Part shown: positions 21,024 to 31,055 of the stretch, one piece after another
Layout: each line of letters starts with the position of its first letter
How positions within the stretch are numbered: position 1 is the stretch's first letter
Program-made: the position numbers and the translations under genes
DNA from: Pasteurella atlantica
GTDB lineage: Bacteria > Pseudomonadota > Gammaproteobacteria > Enterobacterales > Pasteurellaceae
DNA: 64,000 nt
Reading direction: 5' to 3'
Assembly (NCBI RefSeq): GCF_963693435.1
Contig: NZ_OY856306.1
Location: 372,001-436,000 of the forward strand
The notes under the pieces: generated by a model
Databases searched by the model: none
Told to the model about the DNA's origin: nothing
What the model saw: the letters and a program-made list of their open reading frames with translations, nothing else

Positions 21024-21259
21024 TGAATTTTATCATCTATATTTGCAAAAAATCAAAAAGATCTTGCCGCTATATTGATACTAGAAATATCACTAGCAAC
21101 CCTCCGTTTGTATATAATATATACGCCCATTGTTCTATAATCAATGTTACATAATATATTATTTTTTTATAGATAATTTAATTCAGTGTATTAAGAGAGT
21201 ATATAGCATCCATTTTGCTTATTAAATCCTCCTGTAGTTTTATTTAAAAGATGCTTTTT

Positions 21260-21600
21260 TAGGCACTTAAACTGTGGATAACTACGTATATAAACTGTGT
21301 TTAAAGATAGATCTATTATTTAATAACTTTTAAATTCATTTTACCTGTGTATAACTATATAGGTTATACACAAGAAAGATCCTATAAATTTTTTATTTTT
21401 AAACAGATCTTAGGATCCCTTAACTTTATGATCTATCTATTCTATTTTCTGTTATCAACAAAAAAAGGCGTTACTAATTACTATAATAATAAAGATCTAT
21501 ATATAAAGATCTTATATTAATTAGATTACCACTTTTTCCTTAAAAATTTTTTGTAAAATAGCTTTTTTAAGATCTCAAAAATTCAGGTAGAATGATCCCC
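21260..21600. other. oriC: Probable chromosomal replication origin, oriC
   Basis: The non-coding DNA upstream of mnmG carries a perfect DnaA box in reverse (TGTGGATAA, 21273-21281). It also has two TTATACACA-type boxes facing each other (21346-21354 reverse, 21364-21372 forward) and TTATCAACA (21452-21460). Eight GATC sites lie within 21310-21574, with two more at 21060 and 21594. GATCTATTATTTA at 21310 resembles the E. coli 13-mers. AT-rich GATCT repeats at 21494-21520, next to mnmG, fit a duplex-unwinding element. The arrangement matches E. coli gidA-oriC. Confidence 0.85.
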
Positions 21601-21648
21601 TAAATTAAGAATTTAAAAAATAATAAATTTAAAGGTTAAATATAAAAT

Positions 21649-23541
21649 ATGATTTATCAGAAAATATACGATGTCATTGTGATTGGTGGGGGACACGCAG
21701 GTACTGAAGCGGCACTTACCCCTGCTCGTATGGGATTAAAAACTTTATTATTAACACACAATATTGATACATTAGGGCAAATGTCTTGTAACCCAGCTAT
21801 TGGTGGAATTGGTAAAGGTCACCTTGTAAAAGAAATTGATGCAATGGGTGGTTTAATGGCAAAAGCAACGGATCTTGCTGGCATTCAATTTCGTATTTTG
21901 AATAGTAGTAAAGGGCCTGCGGTACGTGCGACTCGTGCTCAGGCGGATCGTGTTCTTTATCGCCAAGCTGTAAGAACAGCCCTTGAAAATCAAGAAAATT
22001 TAGATATTTTCCAGCAAGAAGTGGTAGATATTTTAGTTGAAAATGATCGTGCAGTCGGTGCGGTAACGAAAATGGGCTTAACTTTTAAATCTCGTTCCGT
22101 TGTATTAACGGCAGGAACGTTTTTGAAAGGTAAGATCCACATTGGAATGGAAAATTATGCGGGTGGTCGTGCGGGCGATCCTGCGTCAAATAGTTTATCG
22201 GATCGTTTGCATGATCTGAATTTAAGAATTGATCGCTTAAAAACGGGTACGCCACCAAGAATTGATGCGAGAACCATAGATTTTTCCGTATTAGCCGAGC
22301 AAAAAGGCGATCAAAATTTACCTGTAATGTCTTTTATGGGCAATGTGGATCAACACCCACAACAAATTTCTTGTTATATCACGCACACTAACGCACAGAC
22401 CCACGACATTATTCGTGCAGGTTTAGATCGTAGTCCACTTTATGCTGGCGTGATTGAAGGTGTTGGACCACGTTACTGCCCGTCTATTGAAGATAAAGTG
22501 ATGCGTTTTGCGGAGCGTGATAGTCATCAGATCTACTTAGAACCAGAAGGTTTGACCACAACTGAAATTTACCCTAACGGTATTTCAACCAGTTTGCCTT
22601 TCGATGTACAACAAAAATTAGTCAATTCAATGAAAGGCTTGGAAAATGCACGTATTATGCGACCAGGTTATGCGATTGAGTATGATTATTTCGATCCTCG
22701 TGATTTAAAACCAACCTTAGAGACCAAAGCGATTGCAGGTTTGTTCTTTGCAGGGCAAATTAACGGTACGACAGGTTACGAAGAAGCAGCCGCTCAGGGA
22801 ATGCTAGCAGGGATTAACGCCTCTTTACAGGTGAAAGGTAAGGAAAGCTGGTATCCAACCCGTGATCAGGCTTATATGGGCGTATTGGTTGATGATTTAT
22901 GTACCTTAGGGACAAAAGAACCGTATCGTTTATTTACTTCTCGTGCGGAATACCGTTTATTGTTGCGTGAAGACAATGCCGATATCCGCTTGACGCCGAT
23001 TGCTCATAAATTTGGCTTGATTGATGAGGTTCGTTGGGCGAGATTTAATCAAAAAATGGAAAATATTGAAAAAGAGCGTGAGCGTTTAAAACAGATTTGG
23101 ATTCACCCAAAATCACAATATTTACAAGCAGTAAATGAATTGGTTAAAACACCTTTAACTCGAGAAGCCAGTGGCGAAGATCTATTACGTCGTCCAGAAG
23201 TGAACTATCAGAATTTAACCCAATTAGATGCTTTTGCCCCTGCTATTGAAGATAAACAAGCGGCGGAACAAGTGGAAATTTCGATTAAATATCAAGGTTA
23301 TATTGAGCATCAATTAGCAGAAATTGAGAAACAAAAACGCCACGAACACACAGAAATTCCAGCAGATTTTGATTATAGCAAAGTAGAAAGTTTATCGAAT
23401 GAAGTACGTACCAAATTAGTGGAACATAAACCTGTTTCAATAGGACAAGCGTCTCGTATTTCAGGGGTAACACCTGCGGCTATTTCTATTTTATTGGTAT
23501 CATTAAAAAAACAAGGAATGCTTAAGCGGGGTGATTTGTAA
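21649..23541 (+). CDS. mnmG: tRNA uridine-5-carboxymethylaminomethyl modification enzyme MnmG (GidA)
   Basis: MnmG, with MnmE, installs the cmnm5/nm5 group on wobble uridine 34 of several tRNAs, using FAD, NADH and methylene-THF. The 630 residues nearly equal the E. coli length. The FAD-binding motif [10 protein letters not shown] is near the N-terminus. [16 protein letters not shown], the catalytic-cysteine region CYITHT and the C-terminal [13 protein letters not shown] helical domain are conserved. It is transcribed away from the adjacent origin. Confidence 0.98.
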   Translation: MIYQKIYDVIVIGGGHAGTEAALTPARMGLKTLLLTHNIDTLGQMSCNPAIGGIGKGHLVKEIDAMGGLMAKATDLAGIQFRILNSSKGPAVRATRAQADRVLYRQAVRTALENQENLDIFQQEVVDILVENDRAVGAVTKMGLTFKSRSVVLTAGTFLKGKIHIGMENYAGGRAGDPASNSLSDRLHDLNLRIDRLKTGTPPRIDARTIDFSVLAEQKGDQNLPVMSFMGNVDQHPQQISCYITHTNAQTHDIIRAGLDRSPLYAGVIEGVGPRYCPSIEDKVMRFAERDSHQIYLEPEGLTTTEIYPNGISTSLPFDVQQKLVNSMKGLENARIMRPGYAIEYDYFDPRDLKPTLETKAIAGLFFAGQINGTTGYEEAAAQGMLAGINASLQVKGKESWYPTRDQAYMGVLVDDLCTLGTKEPYRLFTSRAEYRLLLREDNADIRLTPIAHKFGLIDEVRWARFNQKMENIEKERERLKQIWIHPKSQYLQAVNELVKTPLTREASGEDLLRRPEVNYQNLTQLDAFAPAIEDKQAAEQVEISIKYQGYIEHQLAEIEKQKRHEHTEIPADFDYSKVESLSNEVRTKLVEHKPVSIGQASRISGVTPAAISILLVSLKKQGMLKRGDL

Positions 23542-24155
23542 TGAATTTTGAAAAAGCAGAAGCTTTGTTGAATGAACTTAACTTTGAAATTTCAACAGAT
23601 CAAAAAGAAAAACTTTTTAAATTTGTGGCTTTATTAGATAAATGGAATAAGGCTTATAATTTAACATCAGTACGTGATCCTGATGAAATGTGGATTAAGC
23701 ATATTTTAGATAGTTTAGTGGTTAGCCCACACCTTGAAGGCTCTCGTTTTATTGATGTGGGTACAGGACCAGGATTACCGGGTCTTCCCCTTGCGATCAT
23801 CAATCCGGATAAAGAATTTGTATTACTAGATTCGCTGGGTAAACGCATTCGTTTTATTGAGCAAGTTTTATTACAGCTTGGCATTAAAAATGTGACCCCT
23901 ATACAATCTCGTGTGGAAGAATATCAACCAGAGCAAGGCTTTGATGGCGTGCTAAGCCGTGCTTTTGCATCCTTAAGTGATATGGTGCATTGGTGTGAGC
24001 ATTTACCGAGTGAAACAGGTCAATTTTATGCGTTAAAAGGGATTTATAAGCAGGAAGAAGTCACTGAAATTGAAGATAAAATTAAACAAATAGAAATTAT
24101 TCCTTTAACTGTACCAAGTTTAAATGCTGAACGTTGTTTATTGATATTTAAGTAA
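23541..24155 (+). CDS. rsmG: 16S rRNA m7G527 methyltransferase RsmG (GidB)
   Basis: This 204-residue SAM-dependent methyltransferase modifies G527 of 16S rRNA. The SAM-binding motif [15 protein letters not shown] and the family block [13 protein letters not shown] are clear. Its start overlaps the mnmG stop in a TAATG junction, so translation is probably coupled. This mnmG-rsmG pair is conserved next to the origin in gammaproteobacteria. Confidence 0.97.
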   Translation: MNFEKAEALLNELNFEISTDQKEKLFKFVALLDKWNKAYNLTSVRDPDEMWIKHILDSLVVSPHLEGSRFIDVGTGPGLPGLPLAIINPDKEFVLLDSLGKRIRFIEQVLLQLGIKNVTPIQSRVEEYQPEQGFDGVLSRAFASLSDMVHWCEHLPSETGQFYALKGIYKQEEVTEIEDKIKQIEIIPLTVPSLNAERCLLIFK

Positions 24156-24233
24156 AACTATACAAAAATAACTTACAAAATTGAAATAATAAGTCTATAA
24201 TTTTTACTATCTTTTTTTCATAAGGAGTAAATT

Positions 24234-25433
24234 ATGAACATTCCATTTTGCTTACCAGAAGAAATTACCCCTGAAATCTTTTTGCAAAATTATTGGCAAA
24301 AGAAACCGCTTATCATACGTAATGGATTACCTCAGATTATAGGATTATTTACTCCTGATGATATTATAGATTTATCTCAAGAAGAGGATGTAGTTGCTCG
24401 TTTAGTAAAAACTTATAAAAATAATGAACAACTAGAATGGCAAGTAAAAACTAGCCCTTTAACTAAAACTGATTTTGAAAATTTACCTGAACAGTGGTCT
24501 GTTTTAGTTCAAAATTTAGAACAATGGTCACCTGAATTAGGTGTATTATGGCAAGCTTTCGGTTTTATTCCTCAGTGGCAGCGTGATGATATTATGGTTT
24601 CTTATGCACCAAAAGGAGGATCTGTAGGAAAACATTATGATGAATATGATGTATTTTTAGTTCAAGGTTATGGATCCCGTCGCTGGCAATTAGGAAAATG
24701 GTGTGATCCAAGTACTGAATTTAATCCTAATCAACCTATTCGTATTTTTGATGATATGGGAGAATTGGTCTTAGATGAAGTAATGCAAGCTGGTGACGTA
24801 TTGTATGTTCCTTCTCGTATGGCACATTATGGTGTTGCAGAAGATGAGAGCTTAACGTTTTCTTTTGGTTTACGTTTTCCTAGTGCAAATGATTTATTAG
24901 ATAAAATAAGCCATTCATTAAAATGTAATGAAGCAGATTATTCACAGTTTAATATTCCATTTCGTTTATCTGCAGAATATCAACCTAATGCAAAATTAGA
25001 TATGAAAATGGTAGCAAATTTAAAATCACAATTTGTTAATTTATTATTAAATTCAACTCAATTTGATCAGTTATTTTTAGATAGTGTAGCCACTGCAGTA
25101 AGTTCTCGTCGTTATGATAAATTTGAAGTTAATGAAGATTTTTATCCAGATGAGCTTCAAACTGTTTTAGAAGATGGTGGTTGGCTAATACAAGATGCAA
25201 ATGTAAAAATTATTTATACAGAAAATCCATTAAAAATTTATATAAATGGCGAATGGATTGATGAATTAAATCAAGCTGAAATGGATTTACTTATTAGAAT
25301 AGCAAATGGAGATAGTATTTCTTGGAATAAACTTGCATCTAAAACACAAAATCAAAGTGAATTAGAATTATTATTAGATAGTTTGTGTGATTGGCTAGAT
25401 AATGGCTGGGTTTTATTGATAGAAAATGAGTAA
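24234..25433 (+). CDS. roxA: Ribosomal protein uL16 arginine hydroxylase RoxA (YcfD), JmjC/cupin
   Basis: This 399-residue Fe(II)/2-oxoglutarate oxygenase aligns with E. coli YcfD/RoxA, which hydroxylates an arginine of ribosomal protein uL16. The iron ligands are visible in HYDEYDVFLVQG (His-x-Asp) and, later, the His in RMAHYGVAED. The dimerisation and winged-helix regions follow. Start ATG at 24234 has an AAGGAG ribosome site. Its stop TAA is part of an uptake-signal core (AAGCGGT at 25432). It lies between rsmG and rpmH. Confidence 0.88.
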   Translation: MNIPFCLPEEITPEIFLQNYWQKKPLIIRNGLPQIIGLFTPDDIIDLSQEEDVVARLVKTYKNNEQLEWQVKTSPLTKTDFENLPEQWSVLVQNLEQWSPELGVLWQAFGFIPQWQRDDIMVSYAPKGGSVGKHYDEYDVFLVQGYGSRRWQLGKWCDPSTEFNPNQPIRIFDDMGELVLDEVMQAGDVLYVPSRMAHYGVAEDESLTFSFGLRFPSANDLLDKISHSLKCNEADYSQFNIPFRLSAEYQPNAKLDMKMVANLKSQFVNLLLNSTQFDQLFLDSVATAVSSRRYDKFEVNEDFYPDELQTVLEDGGWLIQDANVKIIYTENPLKIYINGEWIDELNQAEMDLLIRIANGDSISWNKLASKTQNQSELELLLDSLCDWLDNGWVLLIENE

Positions 25434-25564
25434 GCGGTTACTTATTTATAAATATTTGCAAATTTAAACGATTACTTTATAGATAGATCTTGATTTATTA
25501 AAAATAAATGGGTAAGATCGCCACTCTTTTTTATAGTTTAATAATTTTAACTAGGTAGACAATA

Positions 25565-25699
25565 ATGAAACGTACTTTTCAACCTTCTCGATTAAAGCGT
25601 GCTCGTTCACATGGTTTCCGTACTCGTATGGCTACTAAAAACGGTCGCCAAGTTTTAGCTCGTCGTCGTGCTAAAGGTCGTAAAAGCTTATCTGCATAA
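25565..25699 (+). CDS. rpmH: 50S ribosomal protein L34
   Basis: A 44-residue highly basic protein beginning [12 protein letters not shown] and ending GRKSLSA, the full length and sequence typical of bacterial L34. It was missed by length cut-offs. It heads the conserved rpmH-rnpA-yidD-yidC run. dnaA, which often lies divergent from rpmH, is not present; roxA occupies that side. Confidence 0.98.
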   Translation: MKRTFQPSRLKRARSHGFRTRMATKNGRQVLARRRAKGRKSLSA

Positions 25700-25736
25700 T
25701 TTGCAGTGATATACTTTTTAGTAATAAACTAAAATA

Positions 25737-26099
25737 GTGAATAAGCTAAAATTTTCTCGGGAGCTACGTTTGTTAGCTCCCGTTCAGTTTAAGGCAGTAT
25801 TTGAAGATCCTAAGCGAGCTTCTACTCCTCAAATTACCATTCTTGCACGTCAAAATTCTGTTGATGTTCCTCGTTTAGGTTTAACTGTTGCTAAAAAGCA
25901 TTTAAAACGTGCTCACGATCGTAATAGAATAAAACGTATCGTACGTGAGAGCTTTCGTTTAAATCAACATCAATTACCTTTATCAGATTTTGTTTTTATT
26001 GCCAAAGGTGGCATAGGAAAACTAGATAACCAAACTCTTTTTGTTACTTTGGATAAATTATGGAAACGCCACATTCATCTAGCAAACAAAGAAAAGTAA
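25737..26099 (+). CDS. rnpA: Ribonuclease P protein component
   Basis: RnpA is the small basic protein cofactor of the RNase P ribozyme, which matures tRNA 5' ends. The 120 residues include the signature [13 protein letters not shown]. The start is a GTG at 25737, matching the E. coli N-terminus (VxKLxFxRELRLL). It lies 37 bp after rpmH and overlaps yidD by 40 bp. Confidence 0.96.
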   Translation: MNKLKFSRELRLLAPVQFKAVFEDPKRASTPQITILARQNSVDVPRLGLTVAKKHLKRAHDRNRIKRIVRESFRLNQHQLPLSDFVFIAKGGIGKLDNQTLFVTLDKLWKRHIHLANKEK

Positions 26100-26338
26100 G
26101 TTTTTTAGCTACTATTTTTATCCTACTTATAAAATTTTATCGTTATTTTATAAGTCCTATGTTACTACCTCGTTGTCGTTTTAATCCAACTTGTTCTCAA
26201 TATGGATTAGAAGCTATTCAAACTCACGGAGCAATAAAAGGTAGCTGGTTAACATTAAAACGTATTACAAAATGTCATCCATTACATCAAGGTGGGGATG
26301 ATCCTGTTCCTCCTAAAATAGACAAAAAGAGTAAGTGA
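26060..26338 (+). CDS. yidD: Membrane protein insertion efficiency factor YidD
   Basis: This 92-residue protein has an N-terminal amphipathic or membrane segment followed by the family signature [16 protein letters not shown] and the C-terminal motif [14 protein letters not shown]. It assists YidC/Sec-dependent membrane insertion. It overlaps rnpA by 40 bp in another frame, the usual arrangement. Confidence 0.95.
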   Translation: METPHSSSKQRKVSFLATIFILLIKFYRYFISPMLLPRCRFNPTCSQYGLEAIQTHGAIKGSWLTLKRITKCHPLHQGGDDPVPPKIDKKSK

Positions 26339-26489
26339 GTGATTACTTATTTGTAAAATTTGCAAATTTTAACGAATATCTGACCGCTTATAAGTAAAAA
26401 TGGTTGGATTAAAAGGCAACCTATTATAAAATACTTCCCTTTAGTAGAGGGTATTTCCCTTATTTTTAAACAATTACAGAGAAACCAAA

Positions 26490-28118
26490 ATGAATTCAAA
26501 TCGTAGTTTACTCGTTATAGGTTTTTTTCTGGTGTCATTTTTAATTTTTACACAATGGCAAACAGATCATAATCCAGCAGCTCAATTAGCTAAAGAGCAA
26601 GCCAAAGTAACAGCTCCTCAGCAATCAGGAGATGTGCCAGTATCATCTGAAACTGAAATGATTAATCAACAAAAAACAACAGGTAAAACTATTGTTGTTG
26701 AAAGTGATGTATTACGTTTAGTGATTGATACTTTAGGGGGCGATGTTGTTGAGTCTGATTTATTAAAACATAATGCTCAATTAGATAGTAAAGCACCATT
26801 TAAATTATTAGAAAATAATGCCAAAACTGTTTATATTGCACAAAGTGGTTTGGTTGGAAAAAATGGTATTGATAGTAATTCTAGTCGTCCACAATATCAA
26901 GTAACAGCGGATAAATTTGTATTAGCAGAAGGTCAAAATTCATTAACTGTTCCTTTAACTTTTGAAAAAGACGGTGTACTTTATACTAAAGAATTTATTT
27001 TAAAACGTGGTAGCTATAATGTAGCTGTTGATTTTGTAATAGATAATAAATCTGCACAAGCATTAGAAGTACAACCCTATGGACAAATTAAACATACTTT
27101 ACAAGATAGTTCTGGCAATTTAACTATGCCAACCTATATGGGAGGAGCCTACTCTTCTTCTGAAGTAAATTATGAAAAGTATGCTTTTGATAAAATGGCA
27201 GAAAAAAATCTTTCTGTAGATACTAAAGCAGGTTGGGCAGCAATGTTACAGCACTATTTTGTATCAGCGTGGATCCCTAATCAACAAGCTCAAAATAATA
27301 TTTATTCTCGAGTAAATAATGATGGTACAGCATCTATTGGTTATAGAGGACCAATCACTGCTATTGCACCAAATTCAAAAGAAACGATTAAAAGCCACTT
27401 ATGGACAGGTCCTAAAAATCAAGAAGAGATGGCACAAGCAGCGGAACATTTTGATTTAACCGTAGATTATGGCTGGGCGTGGTTTATAGCAAAACCTTTA
27501 TTTTGGTTATTAACGCATATTCAACAGTTGGTGATTAACTGGGGTATTGCCATTATCTGTGTAACTATCGTAGTGAAAACAATACTTTATCCATTGACTA
27601 AAGCACAATATACGTCAATGGCGAAAATGCGTATGCTACAACCAAGATTACAAGAAATGCGTGAACGCTTTGGTGATGATCGTCAAAGAATGAGCCAAGA
27701 AACAATGAAGCTCTACAAAGAGGAAAAAGTAAACCCAATGGGTGGTTGTTTACCTATTCTAATTCAAATGCCTATTTTCATTGCATTATATTGGACATTT
27801 ATGGAAGCGGTAGAATTACGTCATGCACCCTTCTTTGGTTGGATTCAAGATTTATCAGCACAAGACCCATACTATATTATGCCGTTGTTAATGGGAGCAT
27901 CAATGTTCTTATTACAAAAAATGTCACCAACTCCAGTTGCAGATCCAATGCAGCAAAAAGTGATGATGTTTATGCCAATTATATTTACAGGGTTCTTTTT
28001 ATTCTTCCCTTCAGGATTGGTTCTTTACTGGATCACATCAAACTCAATTACGATTTTCCAACAATGGTTAATTTATCGTAATTTAGAGAAAAAAGGATTA
28101 CATTCTCGTAAGAAATAG
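26490..28118 (+). CDS. yidC: Membrane protein insertase YidC
   Basis: This 542-residue inner-membrane insertase acts alone or with SecYEG. An N-terminal membrane anchor (about residues 5-20) is followed by a large periplasmic beta domain. Five conserved C-terminal membrane segments come from about residue 330 on, including [19 protein letters not shown]. The 151-bp gap after yidD holds a single uptake signal (26359-26389), not a clear terminator. Confidence 0.98.
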   Translation: MNSNRSLLVIGFFLVSFLIFTQWQTDHNPAAQLAKEQAKVTAPQQSGDVPVSSETEMINQQKTTGKTIVVESDVLRLVIDTLGGDVVESDLLKHNAQLDSKAPFKLLENNAKTVYIAQSGLVGKNGIDSNSSRPQYQVTADKFVLAEGQNSLTVPLTFEKDGVLYTKEFILKRGSYNVAVDFVIDNKSAQALEVQPYGQIKHTLQDSSGNLTMPTYMGGAYSSSEVNYEKYAFDKMAEKNLSVDTKAGWAAMLQHYFVSAWIPNQQAQNNIYSRVNNDGTASIGYRGPITAIAPNSKETIKSHLWTGPKNQEEMAQAAEHFDLTVDYGWAWFIAKPLFWLLTHIQQLVINWGIAIICVTIVVKTILYPLTKAQYTSMAKMRMLQPRLQEMRERFGDDRQRMSQETMKLYKEEKVNPMGGCLPILIQMPIFIALYWTFMEAVELRHAPFFGWIQDLSAQDPYYIMPLLMGASMFLLQKMSPTPVADPMQQKVMMFMPIIFTGFFLFFPSGLVLYWITSNSITIFQQWLIYRNLEKKGLHSRKK

Positions 28119-28148
28119 AAATTAAATATGGCTTAAAAAAGTATCTAT

Positions 28149-28181
28149 AAAAAGACTGGTTTATATAAATCAGTCTTTTTT
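28149..28181. terminator. Bidirectional terminator between yidC and pyrD
   Basis: A 10-bp stem AAAAAGACTG/CAGTCTTTTT with a 12-nt loop has T-runs on both strands, so it can end yidC (plus) and pyrD (minus). The pyrD stop codon lies inside its right arm. Confidence 0.9.
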
Positions 28182-29210
28182 ATTATTTAAAATAGCTTGG
28201 TTAATACGTTTAACTAATCCAATACCTTCGTAAATAAAACCAGTATAAATTTGGATAAGATCAGCTCCAGCTTGTAATTTTTCCAAAGCGTCTTGCTCAC
28301 TATGAATACCCCCAACACCAATAATAACAAAGCCTTTATTTGATTTTTTAGCTAAATATTGAATAATTTGTGTACTACGATCTTTAATAGGCTGTCCACT
28401 TAACCCTCCATCACCAATATTTTCTAATTCTGATATTTTGGTTTTTAAATTATCTCTATTAATAGAAGTATTGGTTGCAACAACTCCAGCAATATTAGTT
28501 TCTAAAATCAATTTAATTATTTCATCTAATTGCTGTTTACTTAAATCAGGAGATATTTTTAATAAAATAGGACGTTGTATTTCAAATTGGTAATTAATTT
28601 TTTGCAAAATCAAAATTAATTCTTTTAAATAATGAATATCTGCTAATTTTTTATGACTAGACACATTAGGGCAACTTATATTTAATGTAAAATAATCAAC
28701 ATAAGGATGCAGATTTTTGAAACAAACAACATAATCTTGGGTATAATTTTCAGGTTCTGTTGCTGTGTTTTTTCCAATATTACCTCCAATAATAACGTTA
28801 TGTTTATTCTTTTTAAGTTGAGTTATTACAGCCTCTAACCCATCATTATTAAACCCCATTCGGTTTATAATTCCTTGATCATCAAGTAGTCTAAATAAAC
28901 GTTTTTTAGGGTTACCTGATTGTGCTTTTGGCGTTACTGTACCTATTTCTATAAAGCCAAATCCAAAGTCTGCTAATTCGTTATATAAAGTTGCATTTTT
29001 ATCTAATCCTGCGGCTAATCCCACAGGATTTTTAAAAGTTAAACCTAATATTTTTTTCTCAAGTTTAGGATTTTCTAAAATAGATATTTTTCGAATTAAA
29101 AAGGAGAAAAAAGGAATGTTATAAATAAATTTAAGAAATGAAAAAATAATAAAATGGGCAGTTTCAGGATCAAAGAGAAAGATAATAGGACGGATAATTT
29201 TTTTATACAT
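28170..29210 (-). CDS. pyrD: Dihydroorotate dehydrogenase (quinone), class 2
   Basis: PyrD oxidises dihydroorotate to orotate in de novo pyrimidine synthesis and passes electrons to quinone at the inner membrane. The N-terminal membrane-associated helices mark class 2. Motifs GLAAGLDK, RMGFNN and the FMN/phosphate region GVGGI are present. I start it at 29210 (MYKKII, 346 residues), with ribosome site AGGTG 5 bases upstream; nine further codons open upstream are unlikely to be used. It is divergent from the aaRS-like/OMPDC/PRT operon. Confidence 0.96.
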   Translation of the reverse strand: MYKKIIRPIIFLFDPETAHFIIFSFLKFIYNIPFFSFLIRKISILENPKLEKKILGLTFKNPVGLAAGLDKNATLYNELADFGFGFIEIGTVTPKAQSGNPKKRLFRLLDDQGIINRMGFNNDGLEAVITQLKKNKHNVIIGGNIGKNTATEPENYTQDYVVCFKNLHPYVDYFTLNISCPNVSSHKKLADIHYLKELILILQKINYQFEIQRPILLKISPDLSKQQLDEIIKLILETNIAGVVATNTSINRDNLKTKISELENIGDGGLSGQPIKDRSTQIIQYLAKKSNKGFVIIGVGGIHSEQDALEKLQAGADLIQIYTGFIYEGIGLVKRINQAILNNKKD

Positions 29211-29301
29211 AAAAACACCTTTGTTTTTATATTGCAAAAATTAGCATACTTTTAAAATTATGCCAAGGTTTTATTTTTTTAAATTATTTATAAAAAATAA
29301 A

Positions 29302-29329
29302 TTGACATAGAGAATTTTATCTATACTAT
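29302..29329 (+). promoter_or_regulatory. Promoter of the aaRS-like/OMPDC/PRT operon
   Basis: A perfect -35 TTGACA (29302-29307) is followed after 16 bp by TACTAT (29324-29329). Transcription would start near 29336, about 30 nt before the leader ORF. Confidence 0.65.
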
Positions 29330-29368
29330 ATCGCTAAATTTTGAATATTAACTAAAGAGATTAATAAA

Positions 29369-29473
29369 ATGATTTTAAAATCTTTGATAAAAAAACGAAA
29401 AAATAAGCAAATTAGCTTAGGAAAGCCTTTTTTAATATTCAGTATTATTTCTTTTAAAACCACCTATTTTTAG
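29369..29473 (+). CDS. Putative 34-residue leader peptide
   Basis: This short ORF has a plausible ribosome site (AGAGA, 8 bases upstream) and lies between a good promoter and an intrinsic terminator. The peptide starts MILKSLIKKRKNKQ and ends with FKTTYF; its C-terminal codons and stop (29471-29473) lie within the terminator hairpin. There is no codon run for one amino acid, only one Asn and four scattered Phe. A U-rich stretch (about 29428-29455) precedes the hairpin. The layout resembles the pyrBI leader of E. coli, where UTP-sensitive pausing couples translation to terminator disruption. That translation occurs is inferred. Confidence 0.55.
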   Translation: MILKSLIKKRKNKQISLGKPFLIFSIISFKTTYF

Positions 29474-29487
29474 GTGGTTTTTTTTTT
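29456..29487 (+). terminator. Terminator/attenuator before the aaRS-like gene
   Basis: An 11-bp perfect stem (AAAACCACCTA at 29456-29466, TAGGTGGTTTT at 29471-29481) with a TTTT loop is followed by a run of ten T. It sits 40 bp upstream of the operon's first gene and downstream of its apparent promoter, so it should gate expression. Confidence 0.9.
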
Positions 29488-29526
29488 GCCAAAATTTTAA
29501 TCACAATCATATTAAGGAGTAAAAAT

Positions 29527-30396
29527 ATGACCAACAAAACTTTTACCACAGGTGTTTATGCTAATGATTTAATCAATTCAGAAGATTATAGTAAAACGGT
29601 AGAGTTAATGCGTAGTTTCTTTGTCAAAAAAGGATTTATTGAAGTGCCGACTCAATCTCGTTTATCTATTTTAGCAGCTTGTGAAGATCCAACGACAGTT
29701 AGCACCTATATTTTTGAAGGTGAAGTGTGGCCATTACCTCAAACAGGACAAATGTGGTTGGAATATGAATTATTAACTAAGCCTGATGTAGAAGGATATT
29801 TCTGTCTTTCAACGTCTTATCGTGCAGAGAAAAATCCAATTTTAGGTCGTCACCGTACTATATTTCCAATGTTTGAGTTTGAAACACACGGTGGATTAGA
29901 AGCATTAGCAAAATTAGAAAAAGAATTAGTTACTCATCTAGGTTTAGTTGATAATTTTAATGAAGTTTCAGAAATTGATTATGTGGAGGCAGCAACAAAA
30001 TATGGTGTAAAAGAAATAGGTAATGAAGAAGAAGCAAAAATTTATCAAGAATATGGTAATGTTACTTTGCTTTGCGACTTTCCTAACTATACAAGCCCGT
30101 TCTGGAATATGAGAAATTATGAAGATAAAGGTAAAGCACGAAAAATTGATGCAATTATTTGTGGTCAAGAAACCATAGGCTCAGCAGAACGTGCAATAAA
30201 TGCTGATGAAATGAGAAATGCTTTCCATACTATCTCTGATGGAGAATACGCTAATTTACTCTTCACTAAATTTGGAAAAGAGCGTGTACTTACAGAATTA
30301 GAAGATTACTTGAGTTTAAATTTCTTTGAGCGTTGCGGTGGCGGTATTGGTGTCACACGAATGATGCACGCATTAAAAACTTGTAACATTATCTAA
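29527..30396 (+). CDS. Class II aminoacyl-tRNA synthetase-like ligase without anticodon domain
   Basis: These 289 residues correspond to only the catalytic core of a class IIb (Asp/Asn/Lys) synthetase. Motif 1-like FFVKKGFIEVPTQ is at 31-43. Motif 2, SYRAEKNPILGRHR with the ATP-binding Arg99 and downstream EFE, is at 97-119. Motif 3, GGGIGVTRMM with Arg278, is at 271-280. No OB-fold anticodon-binding domain is present, so it probably forms an aminoacyl-adenylate and transfers it to something other than an ordinary tRNA. It is not the classical AsnA sequence, although archaeal AspRS-related asparagine synthetases offer a precedent. It is followed 1 bp later by an OMP decarboxylase homologue, implying one pathway. 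The substrate is unknown. Confidence 0.75.
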   Translation: MTNKTFTTGVYANDLINSEDYSKTVELMRSFFVKKGFIEVPTQSRLSILAACEDPTTVSTYIFEGEVWPLPQTGQMWLEYELLTKPDVEGYFCLSTSYRAEKNPILGRHRTIFPMFEFETHGGLEALAKLEKELVTHLGLVDNFNEVSEIDYVEAATKYGVKEIGNEEEAKIYQEYGNVTLLCDFPNYTSPFWNMRNYEDKGKARKIDAIICGQETIGSAERAINADEMRNAFHTISDGEYANLLFTKFGKERVLTELEDYLSLNFFERCGGGIGVTRMMHALKTCNII

Positions 30397-30397
30397 T

Positions 30398-31033
30398 ATG
30401 AAATTGATACTTTCTCTTGATACTTGTGATGCTATAAAGGCATCGCAGGTGTTATCGCAATCAAGTGCGATGATTTCGCACGTAAAACTCGGACATATTC
30501 CTTTTACTATGGGGCAAGAAAGGATTAAAACCATTGTTCAAGATATTCCATTATTTTTGGATTTTAAATTGTATGATATTCCAAGCACAATGGCTCGTGC
30601 AATTACGGGGTACATAAATATTTTTACAAATCTTGAAATGATTACAGTATGGGGAACATCAAGCAATGATGGATTAAAAGCAGTGGTAGAAAGTTGTGAT
30701 AATCAGTGCCAACCTCTTTCTGTTATCTCTCTTACTAGTGATATTGGAGATATAAAAACTTTCTTAAAAAAAGTAGAAAGAAATTTAAATTGTGGTATTC
30801 ACGGATTTATTACGCCAAGTTTTATGTTAACAGAACTACGTCAACAATTTGGTAATGATATTACCCTTGTGACACCTGGTGTACGTTTTGATTATTCTGA
30901 TGATCATCAAAATTGTGTTACACCACAACAAGCATTAGCACAAGGCTGTGATTATATAGTGGTTGGTCGTCCAATTATAAATGCACAAAATATTATGCAA
31001 CAGACTGAAAAATTTTATCAATTTTGTAAGTAA
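30398..31033 (+). CDS. Orotidine-5'-phosphate decarboxylase homologue (PyrF-like)
   Basis: This 211-residue TIM-barrel protein keeps the OMP decarboxylase catalytic array: Lys30 (VKLG), then Asp55-x-Lys57-x-x-Asp60 in FLDFKLYDIPSTM. The phosphate-binding end VTPGVRF and GRPI is also intact. It is about 20 residues shorter than enterobacterial PyrF. It starts one base after the upstream stop, so translation is likely coupled. It may simply be the cell's UMP-forming PyrF, or a paralogue used on a related nucleotide in a side pathway; the aaRS-like partner favours asking the second question. Confidence 0.8.
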   Translation: MKLILSLDTCDAIKASQVLSQSSAMISHVKLGHIPFTMGQERIKTIVQDIPLFLDFKLYDIPSTMARAITGYINIFTNLEMITVWGTSSNDGLKAVVESCDNQCQPLSVISLTSDIGDIKTFLKKVERNLNCGIHGFITPSFMLTELRQQFGNDITLVTPGVRFDYSDDHQNCVTPQQALAQGCDYIVVGRPIINAQNIMQQTEKFYQFCK

Positions 31034-31055
31034 CAACTTATTTAAAGAGGAAAAA

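Noticed and set aside
21001-21260. Possible CRISPR or tandem array in the repetitive region before the origin
   Set aside because: The repeats are simple T/A tracts without spacers or longer repeat units.
29527-30396. Classical asparagine synthetase AsnA
   Set aside because: The sequence lacks AsnA-specific blocks and instead shows AsnRS/AspRS-like motifs 2 and 3, so the name was not used.
30981-31055. Longer start for the phosphoribosyltransferase inside the upstream gene
   Set aside because: The ATG at 31056 has a good ribosome site and the fold begins after it.
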